A DNA stretch of 16,499 bases from Pauljensenia sp902373545 (GTDB lineage: Bacteria; Actinomycetota; Actinomycetes; Actinomycetales; Actinomycetaceae), in the NCBI RefSeq assembly GCF_041432775.1, contig NZ_JAPWAG010000039.1:1-16499 (forward strand). Reading direction: 5' to 3'. Shown here piece after piece: positions 7,325 to 14,557 of the stretch. Numbering within the stretch: the stretch's first letter is position 1; each line of letters opens with the position of its first letter. The position numbers and the translations under genes were made by a program. The notes beneath the pieces are model-generated. The model saw only the letters and a list, made by a program, of their open reading frames with translations, had not been told where the DNA came from and ran no database searches.

Positions 7325-7340
7325 TGTTTCACGTGAAACA
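7325..7340. other. parS: parS (ParB-binding centromere site), perfect copy 3
   Basis: TGTTTCACGTGAAACA, full palindrome, intergenic, downstream of the transporter operon. Confidence 0.93.
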
Positions 7341-7421
7341 TTCGGCACCTATGCCCACAGGCGCGCGCACCCGCAATCGCGCAACCACACACCAACCACG
7401 CACCAACGACCACCGACGACA

Positions 7422-7453
7422 AGCGGGGTGCCACCCCTCGGCAGCACCCCGCT
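7422..7453 (-). terminator. Strong hairpin, likely terminator of the transporter operon
   Basis: A perfect 10-bp inverted repeat AGCGGGGTGC / GCACCCCGCT encloses a 12-base loop, 131 bp after the permease stop. There is no U-tract on either strand, so it would be a non-canonical terminator of the GC-hairpin type, or a 3'-end stabiliser. Assignment to the minus-strand operon is from position only. Confidence 0.5.
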
Positions 7454-7584
7454 CAATCACTCACGCACACCTACACCGCGCGCATTCCCTCAGAGCCGCA
7501 CACCCGCAGCGCCCCACGCCCACACCCGCAGCGCCCGCAGAGACCTACCGCCGCAAAGCCCCGCGGCACCCCCGCAGACCAGCT

Positions 7585-8538
7585 TCACCCCCGCCTTTCG
7601 CGCAGGCTCCGCCTCTCGCGCAGGCTCCGCGCGAGGACCCCATGCCTCGGCGCGAAGACCCATGCGAGTACAAAGCACGCGGTGAGCACCAGGACGATCG
7701 TGGCGCCCGTGGGCACGTCCAGCGCCCACGAGAGGTACAGGCCCACCAGGCCCCCGGCGGCACCCAGCACGGGTGACAGGATCATCATGGTGCCCAGGCG
7801 GTCGCACAGGAGACGCGCGGTGGCCGCGGGGGTCACCAACAAAGCAAGGACCAGCACGTTGCCGATCGTCTGCACAGAAATCACGACGGCCAAAGCCACG
7901 GCGATGTACAAAGACAGGTCCGCGAGCAGCACGCGCACGCCCGCCGCCCGAGCACTCTCGCGGTCCAGGGTCACCGCAACGATGGGCCGGTGCGCCAGGA
8001 ACAGCATGAGCAGCACGAACAACGCGCCGCACAGCACCACGGGCACATCCGACGCCGGAATACCGGTGATCGACCCGAACAGAAAGTCCTGCAGGCTCCC
8101 CGCGTACCCGGGCGCCCGCGCGATGATCGCGACGCCGAGCGCAAACGCACCCACGAAGAGCACGCCGATGACGGAGTCCTCCTTGAGCCGCCGGTTCTGC
8201 GCCAGCAGCGCCACGAGCACGGCGGTCACGACGCCCGCGAGCGCGCCGCCCAGCACCAGGGACCCGCCGCACACGAAGGCGATCGCCAGCCCGGGGAAGA
8301 CGGAGTGCGCGACCGCATCGCCGATGAACGCCATGCCGCGCAGGACGACGTGCACGCCGACGCTGCCGCACACGAGCGCGGCGACCACCGCGATCAGCAG
8401 CGCGCGCGGCAGGAACGCGAGTGCGGGATTCGTCAGGTCGCGGAAGAAGTCGATGGGGCTCAGGAAGTCGGCCGCGGGTACGAGTCCCGCTCGGCCAGGG
8501 ACGAGGCCATGGCCGACCGCGTGGATGACGGTGCTCAT
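7585..8538 (-). CDS. Anchored repeat-type metal ABC transporter, permease subunit
   Basis: This is a 317-residue ABC-3 family permease (relatives ZnuB, MntB; matches the anchored-repeat permease type TIGR03770). It should form the membrane channel for zinc or manganese with the ATPase encoded next to it. Eight or nine hydrophobic segments begin near residue 44. Family motifs are visible: FIGDAVAHSVFPGLAIAF (71-88), QDFLFGSITGI (150-160) and TIGNVLVLALLVTPAATARLL (224-244). The start ATG at 8538 overlaps the ATPase stop in an ATGA, which indicates translational coupling. The C-terminus ends in a duplicated SLRERR from an imperfect DNA repeat at about 7602-7635, a small and probably neutral tail extension. 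It is the last gene of the five-gene operon. Confidence 0.93.
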   Translation of the reverse strand: MSTVIHAVGHGLVPGRAGLVPAADFLSPIDFFRDLTNPALAFLPRALLIAVVAALVCGSVGVHVVLRGMAFIGDAVAHSVFPGLAIAFVCGGSLVLGGALAGVVTAVLVALLAQNRRLKEDSVIGVLFVGAFALGVAIIARAPGYAGSLQDFLFGSITGIPASDVPVVLCGALFVLLMLFLAHRPIVAVTLDRESARAAGVRVLLADLSLYIAVALAVVISVQTIGNVLVLALLVTPAATARLLCDRLGTMMILSPVLGAAGGLVGLYLSWALDVPTGATIVLVLTACFVLAWVFAPRHGVLARSLRERRSLRERRG

Positions 8539-9254
8539 GCGCGCACTCCTAGGGCGTCGAGGATCGGGTTGTCGGGTCGCACGTCGAAGGCGCGGATCCA
8601 CGGGTCGGCGTCGGCCAGCTCCTCGGGCCGCCCGGAGGCGACGATCGTTCGGCGCAGCAGGTAGAGCCGGTCGCAGCCGGCCCGCGCGCCGATGAGGTCG
8701 TGCGTCGTCATGAGGAGGGCCCGCCCGCCGTCCGCGAGCGCGCGGAACAGGTCCATGAGCATCTCCTGCGTGGGCATGTCGAGTCCGGTGAAGGGCTCGT
8801 CGAGGAGCAGCACGGCAGGCCGGATCGCGAGGGCCCGGGCGACGAGGACGCGCTGGCGCTGCCCGCCGGACAGCTCGCCGATGGGACGCTTGGCGAGGTC
8901 GCGCATGCCGACAAGCGAGAGTGCCTCCTCGACCGCGCGGAAGTGCGGGGTGCGTGCGCGCCCGAGCAGCCCGCGCCGCACGGTGACGGCCTGGAGGACG
9001 GCGTCGCGCACGCTGATCGGGAAGTCCCAGGCGAACTCGTGCCGCTGCGGCACATACCCGATCGCGCCGTCGGTCTCGACGCGCCCGCTGGAGGGAATCA
9101 AGCCGAGGATCGAGCGGATCAGCGTGGTCTTCCCGGCGCCGTTGGGTCCGATGAGGCCGACGAGCTCCCCGGCCCGGGCCTCCAGGTCGACGTCCTCGAG
9201 GACGCTGCGCCCACCCAGGGACGCGCCCAGTCCGGTGACGCGCAGCTGGCTCAC
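8535..9254 (-). CDS. Anchored repeat-type metal ABC transporter, ATP-binding subunit
   Basis: This 239-residue ABC ATPase has all motifs: Walker A GPNGAGKT (36-43), Q-loop Gln70, signature LSGGQ (128-132), Walker B VLLLDEP (148-154) and switch His185. YVPQRHEFAWDFPISV (67-82) is typical of the Mn/Zn/Fe importer ATPases (ZnuC, MntB-like; anchored-repeat type TIGR03771). It powers metal import through the permease encoded downstream. The start is GTG at 9254, with a ggaggggag ribosome binding site just upstream; it overlaps the stop of the membrane-anchored repeat protein in a GTGA, and its own stop overlaps the permease ATG. These overlaps fix the start and indicate tight coupling of three genes. 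Confidence 0.95.
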   Translation of the reverse strand: MSQLRVTGLGASLGGRSVLEDVDLEARAGELVGLIGPNGAGKTTLIRSILGLIPSSGRVETDGAIGYVPQRHEFAWDFPISVRDAVLQAVTVRRGLLGRARTPHFRAVEEALSLVGMRDLAKRPIGELSGGQRQRVLVARALAIRPAVLLLDEPFTGLDMPTQEMLMDLFRALADGGRALLMTTHDLIGARAGCDRLYLLRRTIVASGRPEELADADPWIRAFDVRPDNPILDALGVRA

Positions 9255-10426
9255 TGCTCCCCTCCCCGATCGACGAGGCCGGGGCCGCGTTCTCCCGAGC
9301 CCTCACCCTGGGTGGGCGCGGAGTCGGACGAGGCCGGGGCCGCCTCCCCGCGTTCCTCACCCGGGGCGGTGGGTAGGGGCGCGAGGATGGAGTCGGCCTC
9401 GGCGATGGCGGCGGCCTGTTCGGCGTGGCTGCGGCGCGACCGGGCGACGACGAGGGCGCCGATGATGAGGACGGAAAGAAGCGCGACCGCGATGATCGCG
9501 ATGAACGCCCAGTCGGGCAGGCCGCCCTCGGAGGAGGAAGCGGAGGCACCCGGGGTCGATGCCTCGGAGCCAGTCCCCTGGGATGCGCCACCGGAGGGCG
9601 CACTGCCGGAGGAACCGGCCCCCTGCGCGGCGGAGCCCGACGTGGCCGCAGCGGAGGAGGTGGCGGGCGCAGCCATGGCCAGGGCCTCGGACGCGGACGC
9701 GGCGTCACCGACGGCGAAGCGCAGGGTGGTGGAGGCGCTGACGGCCTCGCCGGAGGTGGTCGTGCCCAGGAAGGTCACGGTCGCCGTGTAGGTGCCGGGC
9801 GCGGAGAACGCCCAGTTGGCGTGCACGTGGGTGCCCGAGTCGATCCACACGTCGCCGGGCGCGGCGGCGGAGTCGGCGAGCAGGAGGGGCTTGCCGAAGG
9901 TGCCGGACTGGAGGAACAGCCAGGCGCGGCCGGGGCCGCTCACGGGGCCGACTCGCATGGTGAGGCCGCGGTCGATGGTGGCCGTGACGGCGGGGTCCTG
10001 CGTGTTCCAGCCGAGCCACACGACGTTCGGGTTTTGCGTCTGGGGGACGACGTACACGGGCTTTCCGGCGACGTCGGCCAGGAACGGGTAGTCGGCGGAG
10101 TCGGGCGCGGTCATGACGGCCGCGTCGCTCACCCGCAGGACGGTCTGGTTGGGATCGCGCCACACGGCGCCCCCGTCGGCGTCGTGGCGAAGGCCGGCCC
10201 GCCACTGCCCGTCAATGAGCCGGGGGCCGAGGTCGACGTGCCCGACGCTGATCTCGGTGGCCTCATTCGACCACTCCTCGTGCGCGGCGACGCTTTGCGC
10301 GAGGTCGGGGTCGGGACTCGGGTCAGCAACAGAAGAGGGGGCACCCGCGATGACGAGGAAGGCCGACACGAGAAGCGAGAGCATCGACATGCCGAGGCGC
10401 GCGGAGCGCGACAAGGCGCTGGTCAT
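9251..10426 (-). CDS. Membrane-anchored choice-of-anchor M (anchored repeat) surface protein
   Basis: The protein has 391 residues from the ATG at 10426. It has a signal peptide (about 1-30: basic start, hydrophobic SMLSLLVSAFLVIAGAP), one anchored-repeat domain (about 56-240), a Ser/Gly/Ala linker (245-300), one membrane helix (LPDWAFIAIIAVALLSVLII, 303-322), a basic stop-transfer and a cytoplasmic tail of about 60 residues. The repeat (TIGR03769 type) shows VGHVDLGP (61-68), VVPQTQ (126-131), VVWLGWNTQ (135-143) and THVHANWAFSAPGTY (199-213). Such proteins occur only beside this transporter type. I infer that it presents a metal-binding domain at the outer membrane face near the permease. 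There is no LPxTG. The ribosome binding site is weak, and the gap to the upstream gene is filled by two 96-bp repeats. The stop overlaps the ATPase start. Confidence 0.88.
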   Translation of the reverse strand: MTSALSRSARLGMSMLSLLVSAFLVIAGAPSSVADPSPDPDLAQSVAAHEEWSNEATEISVGHVDLGPRLIDGQWRAGLRHDADGGAVWRDPNQTVLRVSDAAVMTAPDSADYPFLADVAGKPVYVVPQTQNPNVVWLGWNTQDPAVTATIDRGLTMRVGPVSGPGRAWLFLQSGTFGKPLLLADSAAAPGDVWIDSGTHVHANWAFSAPGTYTATVTFLGTTTSGEAVSASTTLRFAVGDAASASEALAMAAPATSSAAATSGSAAQGAGSSGSAPSGGASQGTGSEASTPGASASSSEGGLPDWAFIAIIAVALLSVLIIGALVVARSRRSHAEQAAAIAEADSILAPLPTAPGEERGEAAPASSDSAPTQGEGSGERGPGLVDRGGEQ

Positions 10427-10440
10427 CCGTCGGCTCTGTC

Positions 10441-10536
10441 CCGGGGGCGGCGGCAAGGCCTGGCCGGGCTTCGAGATCGACCACTCCGAGCGAAGCTCGC
10501 GTGTGGCGATCTCACGGGCGGGCCGCCGCCCACGGG
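10441..10536. repeat. 96-bp REP-like repeat, copy 1
   Basis: Nearly identical to 10599-10694, with a 158-bp period. Inside, GAGATCG (10473-10479) and CGATCTC (10507-10513) enclose CCAC/GTGG and CGAGC-gaa-GCTCG pairs, giving one long stem-loop on either strand. A second GC hairpin, GGGCGG-gccg-CCGCCC, follows. It lies in the mRNA between the substrate-binding and membrane-anchored protein genes. Confidence 0.85.
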
Positions 10537-10598
10537 ACGGCAAGAAAGCGGGCGAGAAATCGCCACTCACACGTGCGGATTTAGGCCTCCGGCTAGCC

Positions 10599-10694
10599 CC
10601 GGGGGCGGCGGCAGGGCCTGGCCGGGCTTCGAGATCGACCACTCCGAGCGAAGCTCGCGTGTGGCGATCTCGTGGGCGGGCCGCCGCCCACGGG
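10599..10694. repeat. 96-bp REP-like repeat, copy 2
   Basis: Direct repeat of 10441-10536 with only a few base differences. The main stem-loop is at 10631-10671. The second hairpin, GTGGGCGG-gccg-CCGCCCAC (10675-10694), is here an 8-bp perfect stem. The two copies and their spacer fill the 308-bp gap 10427-10734 that contains no gene. Confidence 0.85.
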
Positions 10695-10734
10695 GCGAAG
10701 AGTCGGCGGCCGGAAGTGGAGCAGGAATGAGTGT

Positions 10735-12357
10735 TCATGGCATCTCCTTGCCGCCCAGGCAGCGTGCCAGTGAGCGGGCGTTGTGTTCCATCATGTCGAT
10801 GTAGGTGGGTGCTTGGTCGTCGAGGGTGTCGCCGTACAGGGGGCAGATGTCCACGCCCGCGTCGGTGGCGGCGGTGCGCAGGGTGGAGCGCGTGCGCGCC
10901 AGGTTGGGTTCGAGGAACACCGCGGGGATCGAGGAGTCGGACAGGGTGGCCTGGAGTTTGATCCGGTCGGCGATGGAGGGTTCGACGCTGGGGTTGGGCG
11001 CCACGAAGCCGGCGACGGTGAGCCCGTAGGCGTTCGCCAGGTACGCGTACGCGTCGTTGGTGGTGACGAGTTTGCGGCGTTCTTTCGGGATGGTCGCGAT
11101 GGTCGAGGCGACGGTGGCGTCGAGCTCGTCGAGGCGCGTCAGGTAGGCGGCCGCGTTGGCCCGGTAGGTGGCCTCGCCGTCGGGGTCGACGGAGATCAGC
11201 GAGTCGCGGATGACGCGCACGTACGCTTGGGCGTTGTGGACGTCGTGCCACAGGTGGGGGTCGATGTCGCCGTGGACGTGCTTGCCGAGGACGGCCTGCG
11301 GGAGCATGTACACGTTCGCGCCGGGCTCGCCGATGAAGCGGAACGAGGCCTCGCCGGGGATCGTCGTGAGCGTACGGGTGGGCACTTCGATGACGACCTG
11401 GTCGAGGTCTGTGCATTCCATGGTGGAGGCGACAACCGCCCCGGCGCTGGATGCGCCGACGCAGGGGGCCGAGGCCTCGTCCCCACTGAGTGCTCCGGCG
11501 TCGGAGGCGAGTTCGACGCGCTTGGTGGTGAGGTTGACGGTGATGTCGGCGTGGCCGGCGGACAGGACGCGGCGGCCCTCACTGGCGGCGATCTCCTCGG
11601 GCGGGGTGCCGACGGCGAAGACGGCGGTGCCTTCCCCGACGCCCACCGGCGTGGCGCCGGGGGTGGTGCGCAGGTTGGCGCGGAAGTGGACGCGGTAGAC
11701 GCCGGGGGCGGTGAACGCCCAGCTCATGTGCTGGTGGGCGTCGGCGGGCAGTTGCGCGGTGTCGGTGTCGTATCCGCCTGCGGCGTTGAAGCCGTCCGAG
11801 GTCGCGAAGGCGATTTCGGGCTGCCCGAACGACGTGGTGAGGTAGGCGGCGGCCTGGCCGGGCCCGTCGACGCCGGTTGTCGTCAGGTCGATCTGCGAGG
11901 CGCGGGTGGCTCCCATGTCGGCGCCGTCGCCCCACACGCGCATGCCGAGCCACGGGGTGTCAAGCGCCCGGTCTTCGACGAGGGGGAGGATGGTTGCGCC
12001 GTTCTTGGCGGCCTCTTCGGCGACGGAGACGGAGCGCGAGCCGGCGGGCAGGTTGGAGTCGAGGGCGCGGATGAGGGCGTGCTCCTCGAGCATGAGGTAG
12101 TTGGAGAAGGCGACGTCCGCGTAGGCCACGTCGCGCACGGTGCGCAGGGAGGGCTCCCACGAGTGCGGGTCCGCCCCGTTGGGCACCATCTGCGTGACGT
12201 GGACGCGGTTGCCGGCGACGTTGCGCACGAGGTCGGCGAGGATGCCGGTCGTGGCGACGACGCGCAGTTCACCATCGCTCGCGGGGTCGGGCGCGGGCGC
12301 GCACCCGGCGACGCCGACGGATAGGGCGAGGCAGCCGGCGACGGCCACGCCCCTCAT
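10735..12357 (-). CDS. Anchored repeat-type metal ABC transporter, substrate-binding lipoprotein with inserted repeat domain
   Basis: The protein has 540 residues; ordinary ZnuA/PsaA-type proteins have about 300. ATG at 12357; lipobox VAGC with Cys19, so it is lipid-anchored. The N-lobe (about 30-131) carries PNGADPHSWEPS with ligand His65. Residues about 132-355 are an inserted anchored-repeat domain: TPWLG (134-138), GPGQAAAYL, AHQHMSWAFTAPGVY (207-221), then AGHADI (267-272) and NVYMLPQ (348-354). The C-lobe resumes at GDIDPHLWHDVHNA (363-376, ligand His368), LVTTNDAYAYLANAYGL (430-446), FLEPN (481-485) and LYGDTLD (507-513, ligand Asp510). The third ligand position, Glu or His in relatives, is Asn434. 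It matches the anchored-repeat binding protein type (TIGR03772). It should capture zinc or manganese and deliver it to the permease encoded at 7585-8538. Confidence 0.92.
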   Translation of the reverse strand: MRGVAVAGCLALSVGVAGCAPAPDPASDGELRVVATTGILADLVRNVAGNRVHVTQMVPNGADPHSWEPSLRTVRDVAYADVAFSNYLMLEEHALIRALDSNLPAGSRSVSVAEEAAKNGATILPLVEDRALDTPWLGMRVWGDGADMGATRASQIDLTTTGVDGPGQAAAYLTTSFGQPEIAFATSDGFNAAGGYDTDTAQLPADAHQHMSWAFTAPGVYRVHFRANLRTTPGATPVGVGEGTAVFAVGTPPEEIAASEGRRVLSAGHADITVNLTTKRVELASDAGALSGDEASAPCVGASSAGAVVASTMECTDLDQVVIEVPTRTLTTIPGEASFRFIGEPGANVYMLPQAVLGKHVHGDIDPHLWHDVHNAQAYVRVIRDSLISVDPDGEATYRANAAAYLTRLDELDATVASTIATIPKERRKLVTTNDAYAYLANAYGLTVAGFVAPNPSVEPSIADRIKLQATLSDSSIPAVFLEPNLARTRSTLRTAATDAGVDICPLYGDTLDDQAPTYIDMMEHNARSLARCLGGKEMP

Positions 12358-12392
12358 AATCGCAAACGATGCGTCAGTGCTCCCACACCCAC

Positions 12393-12425
12393 TCCCCCGC
12401 CACCCACGAGAGGGGCGGCGGGGGA
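12393..12425 (-). terminator. GC hairpin between wall-protein and binding-protein genes
   Basis: A perfect 9-bp inverted repeat TCCCCCGCC / GGCGGGGGA with a 15-base loop sits in the 98-bp gap after the wall-protein stop. No U-tract follows. It could partly end or stabilise transcripts so that the first gene is expressed more than the rest. Confidence 0.4.
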
Positions 12426-12455
12426 TGAAGGAGAGGGGGCCTCGTGAATGAGTGC

Positions 12456-14525
12456 TCACGAATCCGCACGCTCCGCTCGGCGGCGGCCGATCGCGCCCAC
12501 CCACACGCAGGCCGCGCCGGTCAGCGCCCACGTGAGTGAGACGACGGCTAGTGGGATGGTGTCGGCGCCGGTGGTGGCCAGCGAGAGGTCGCAGTCCTTG
12601 CCGGAGGCGGTGCGCCCGACGACCTGGGAGATCATGGGGCGACCGCTGGGGCCGGTCGCGCCGGTCGCGGTGAGTTCGCCGCCGCTGCCGAAGCCGGAGC
12701 CGGTCAGGGCAGCGCCCGCGGGGGTCACGCGCATGGAGATGGTGAGTGTGTAGGTGCCGGGCGCGGTGAACACCCAGTTCTGGTGGGCGTGGGTGTTGGC
12801 GCCGAGCGTGTAGCTGGAGCCGGGGCCGTCGAAGACGTGCTCGCCGACGCCGGAGCCCAGGGACCCGGCGTTGAAGACTGCGACGCGGCCGGGGCCTTCG
12901 ACGGCGTCGAGGGTGAACTGGACGCCTCCGGTGGTGCCGGTGACGATTTCTTCGCGCTGGGAGTTCAGGCCCAGCCACGGCACGCCCGCGATCTGGGTGG
13001 AGGGGATGAGCCAGACGCTGGAGCCGGGGGTGGCGACGAAGCCGAGGTCGGCGGGCGCGGTGATGCGCGCGGCGTCACCGAGGGCGAAGGTCAGGGACGA
13101 GGGGTCGACCCACTGGGCGGGCTGGCTGCGGTCGTCCTTGACGCGGGCGACGAGGGTGCCGTTTTCGATGGCGGGGCCCAAGTCGAAGTGCCCGTCGGTC
13201 GCGTTGCCGGAGGCGCCCTCGCCGACGCTCACGGTCAGCGTGGTGCGCGCGGTGTTCGCGGGCGCACTGTTCGAGGCCAGGGTGGCGGACTCGGCCTCGG
13301 TGGCCTCGCGGGTGACGCGGGTGGCGACGCAGCGCTCGCCCGTGGGGGTCGTGGTGGTGCGCGCTCCCCCGGTGCTACCCGATCCCCCGGTGCTGCCCGA
13401 TCCCCCGGTGCTTCCCGTGCCCGAGGTCTGGGCTGGGCCGGTCGTTGTCGGCGCGGCGGGCGCGGGGGCGGGGAGGGCGGAGCCAGGCGCGGCGTTATCG
13501 CCGGGCTGGCCGGCTCCCTGCCCGGAGCCGCCCTGCTGGGCGGTGTCGTTTCCGGGTCCGACGCCGGGGGCGGGCGCGTCGTTGGCACCGGGGGCGCCGG
13601 GGGCGGCGGAGGCCTCGGCGAGGCACGAGGCTTCATCGGCGACGTCGATCGTGTAGGTGCGGGCGGGGGCGACGGCGTTGGCTTCGCCGGTGTTTCCGGG
13701 GGTCCAGGCGCTGGCTTGGACGGTCAGCGTGTAGCGCCCGGCGCGGGTGAAGAGCCAGTTGACGTGCTTGTGGGCGGCGTAGGGCTGGTCGATGTCGTCG
13801 CCCTCAGGTGCCAGGTCGTAGCTGCCACCGGCGGTGACTGCTTTCAATCCTTCTGCGAAGCTGGAGGTGAAGGCGTAGATGTGCCCGTCGGCCGGCCCAG
13901 AGTAGGTGATGTGGAAGCGCGCGGCGTCGTATCCGCCGGCGGCGACGCCGAGGGTGTCCCACCCTGGCCACAGCACGGTTGCCTGGTTGTCGCCGGATTG
14001 GCCCAGGAGGTACGCGGCGGCGGGCGCGCCGGTTGCCTGGCTGATGTCGGCGGGGATCTGAGTGAGGGTGCCCTTGGAGACGGCGAGGAGCGTCTGCTCG
14101 GGCTCGCGCAGCACGCCGGAGCCGGTGGCGTCCTCTTTAATACGGAGGGTCAGAGTGCCGGCCGCGTCGGAGGTGAGGTCGAAGATGTCGGCGTGGCCGC
14201 GGTCCAGGGTGGCCGTGGTGCCGGCGGGCGGGGTGCGCATGGCGTCGCAGGTGGTCACTTCCCCACTTGCCGAGGCTGTGGCCGCGTCGGCTTCGAGGGT
14301 GGCGGCCGCGTCGTTGGTAGTTTCGTCGGCGGAACGCGCGACCGCATGTGTGACGTCGGCTGCTGCCTCGGTCGCGGCCGTTTCGGTGGCCGAGTCGAGT
14401 TCCGTATTCGCCTCGTCGGCGGCATGGGCTCCTGCTGGCGCGAGGAAGGAGGCAGCCGCGAGGCTCATCGCGGCGAAGGCCCGGGCAGCTGCGCGGCCCG
14501 GGCTCCTGTGTTTCGTGGGGTTCAT
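12456..14525 (-). CDS. Sortase-anchored wall protein with two anchored-repeat (choice-of-anchor M) domains
   Basis: The protein has 689 residues. The ATG at 14525 follows tagagga. Order: signal peptide (1-36, AHA/AD), Ala/Thr/Glu-rich stretch, repeat domain 1 (about 105-295: RGHADIFD 109-116, WPGWD 186-190, HKHVNWLFTRAGRY 252-265), a Gly/Pro/Ala linker with (GSGSTGG) repeats (305-390), repeat domain 2 (about 430-612: DGHFDLGP 444-451, VPWLGLNSQ 515-523, THAHQNWVFTAPGTY 578-592), then LATTG (649-653), a hydrophobic segment (657-677) and RRR. LATTG is a LAxTG-type sortase signal, so the protein is linked to peptidoglycan. It matches the wall-protein type of this system (TIGR03773). It is the first gene of the operon, directly behind the Zur-like palindrome. 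I infer that it collects metal in the wall and hands it inward. Confidence 0.9.
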   Translation of the reverse strand: MNPTKHRSPGRAAARAFAAMSLAAASFLAPAGAHAADEANTELDSATETAATEAAADVTHAVARSADETTNDAAATLEADAATASASGEVTTCDAMRTPPAGTTATLDRGHADIFDLTSDAAGTLTLRIKEDATGSGVLREPEQTLLAVSKGTLTQIPADISQATGAPAAAYLLGQSGDNQATVLWPGWDTLGVAAGGYDAARFHITYSGPADGHIYAFTSSFAEGLKAVTAGGSYDLAPEGDDIDQPYAAHKHVNWLFTRAGRYTLTVQASAWTPGNTGEANAVAPARTYTIDVADEASCLAEASAAPGAPGANDAPAPGVGPGNDTAQQGGSGQGAGQPGDNAAPGSALPAPAPAAPTTTGPAQTSGTGSTGGSGSTGGSGSTGGARTTTTPTGERCVATRVTREATEAESATLASNSAPANTARTTLTVSVGEGASGNATDGHFDLGPAIENGTLVARVKDDRSQPAQWVDPSSLTFALGDAARITAPADLGFVATPGSSVWLIPSTQIAGVPWLGLNSQREEIVTGTTGGVQFTLDAVEGPGRVAVFNAGSLGSGVGEHVFDGPGSSYTLGANTHAHQNWVFTAPGTYTLTISMRVTPAGAALTGSGFGSGGELTATGATGPSGRPMISQVVGRTASGKDCDLSLATTGADTIPLAVVSLTWALTGAACVWVGAIGRRRAERADS
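13365..13418 (-). repeat. 18-bp tandem repeat encoding Gly-Ser-Thr linker
   Basis: Three 18-bp units (start positions 13365, 13383, 13401) of the form tcccccggtgctNcccga encode GSTGGS-type repeats in the linker of the wall protein. Length variation between strains is likely through slippage. Confidence 0.8.
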
Positions 14526-14557
14526 GGAGGGAGTCCTCTAGGTGAATAGCACGTAGT

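Larger units (their letters stand above)
7135..7584. other. Intergenic region downstream of the transporter operon
   Basis: It holds a degenerate parS (7196-7211), a perfect parS (7325-7340) and a strong hairpin (7422-7453). The segment after 7453 is C-rich with CGC/CAC runs and carries basic-residue ORFs on both strands with no recognisable protein. Confidence 0.5.

Noticed and set aside
7585..12978. Very long minus-strand frames that run through gene junctions (7585-9708, 9251-11416, 10735-12978)
   Set aside because: Only the parts from the internal starts at 8538, 10426 and 12357 have family matches; the upstream extensions are other-frame readings of the preceding genes or of the 96-bp repeats.
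9425..14549. Long plus-strand ORFs (for example 9425-10804, 10783-12324, 12783-14549)
   Set aside because: They are antisense to the transporter genes, made of Gly/Val/Ala/Arg low-complexity sequence caused by high GC, and have no recognisable domain.
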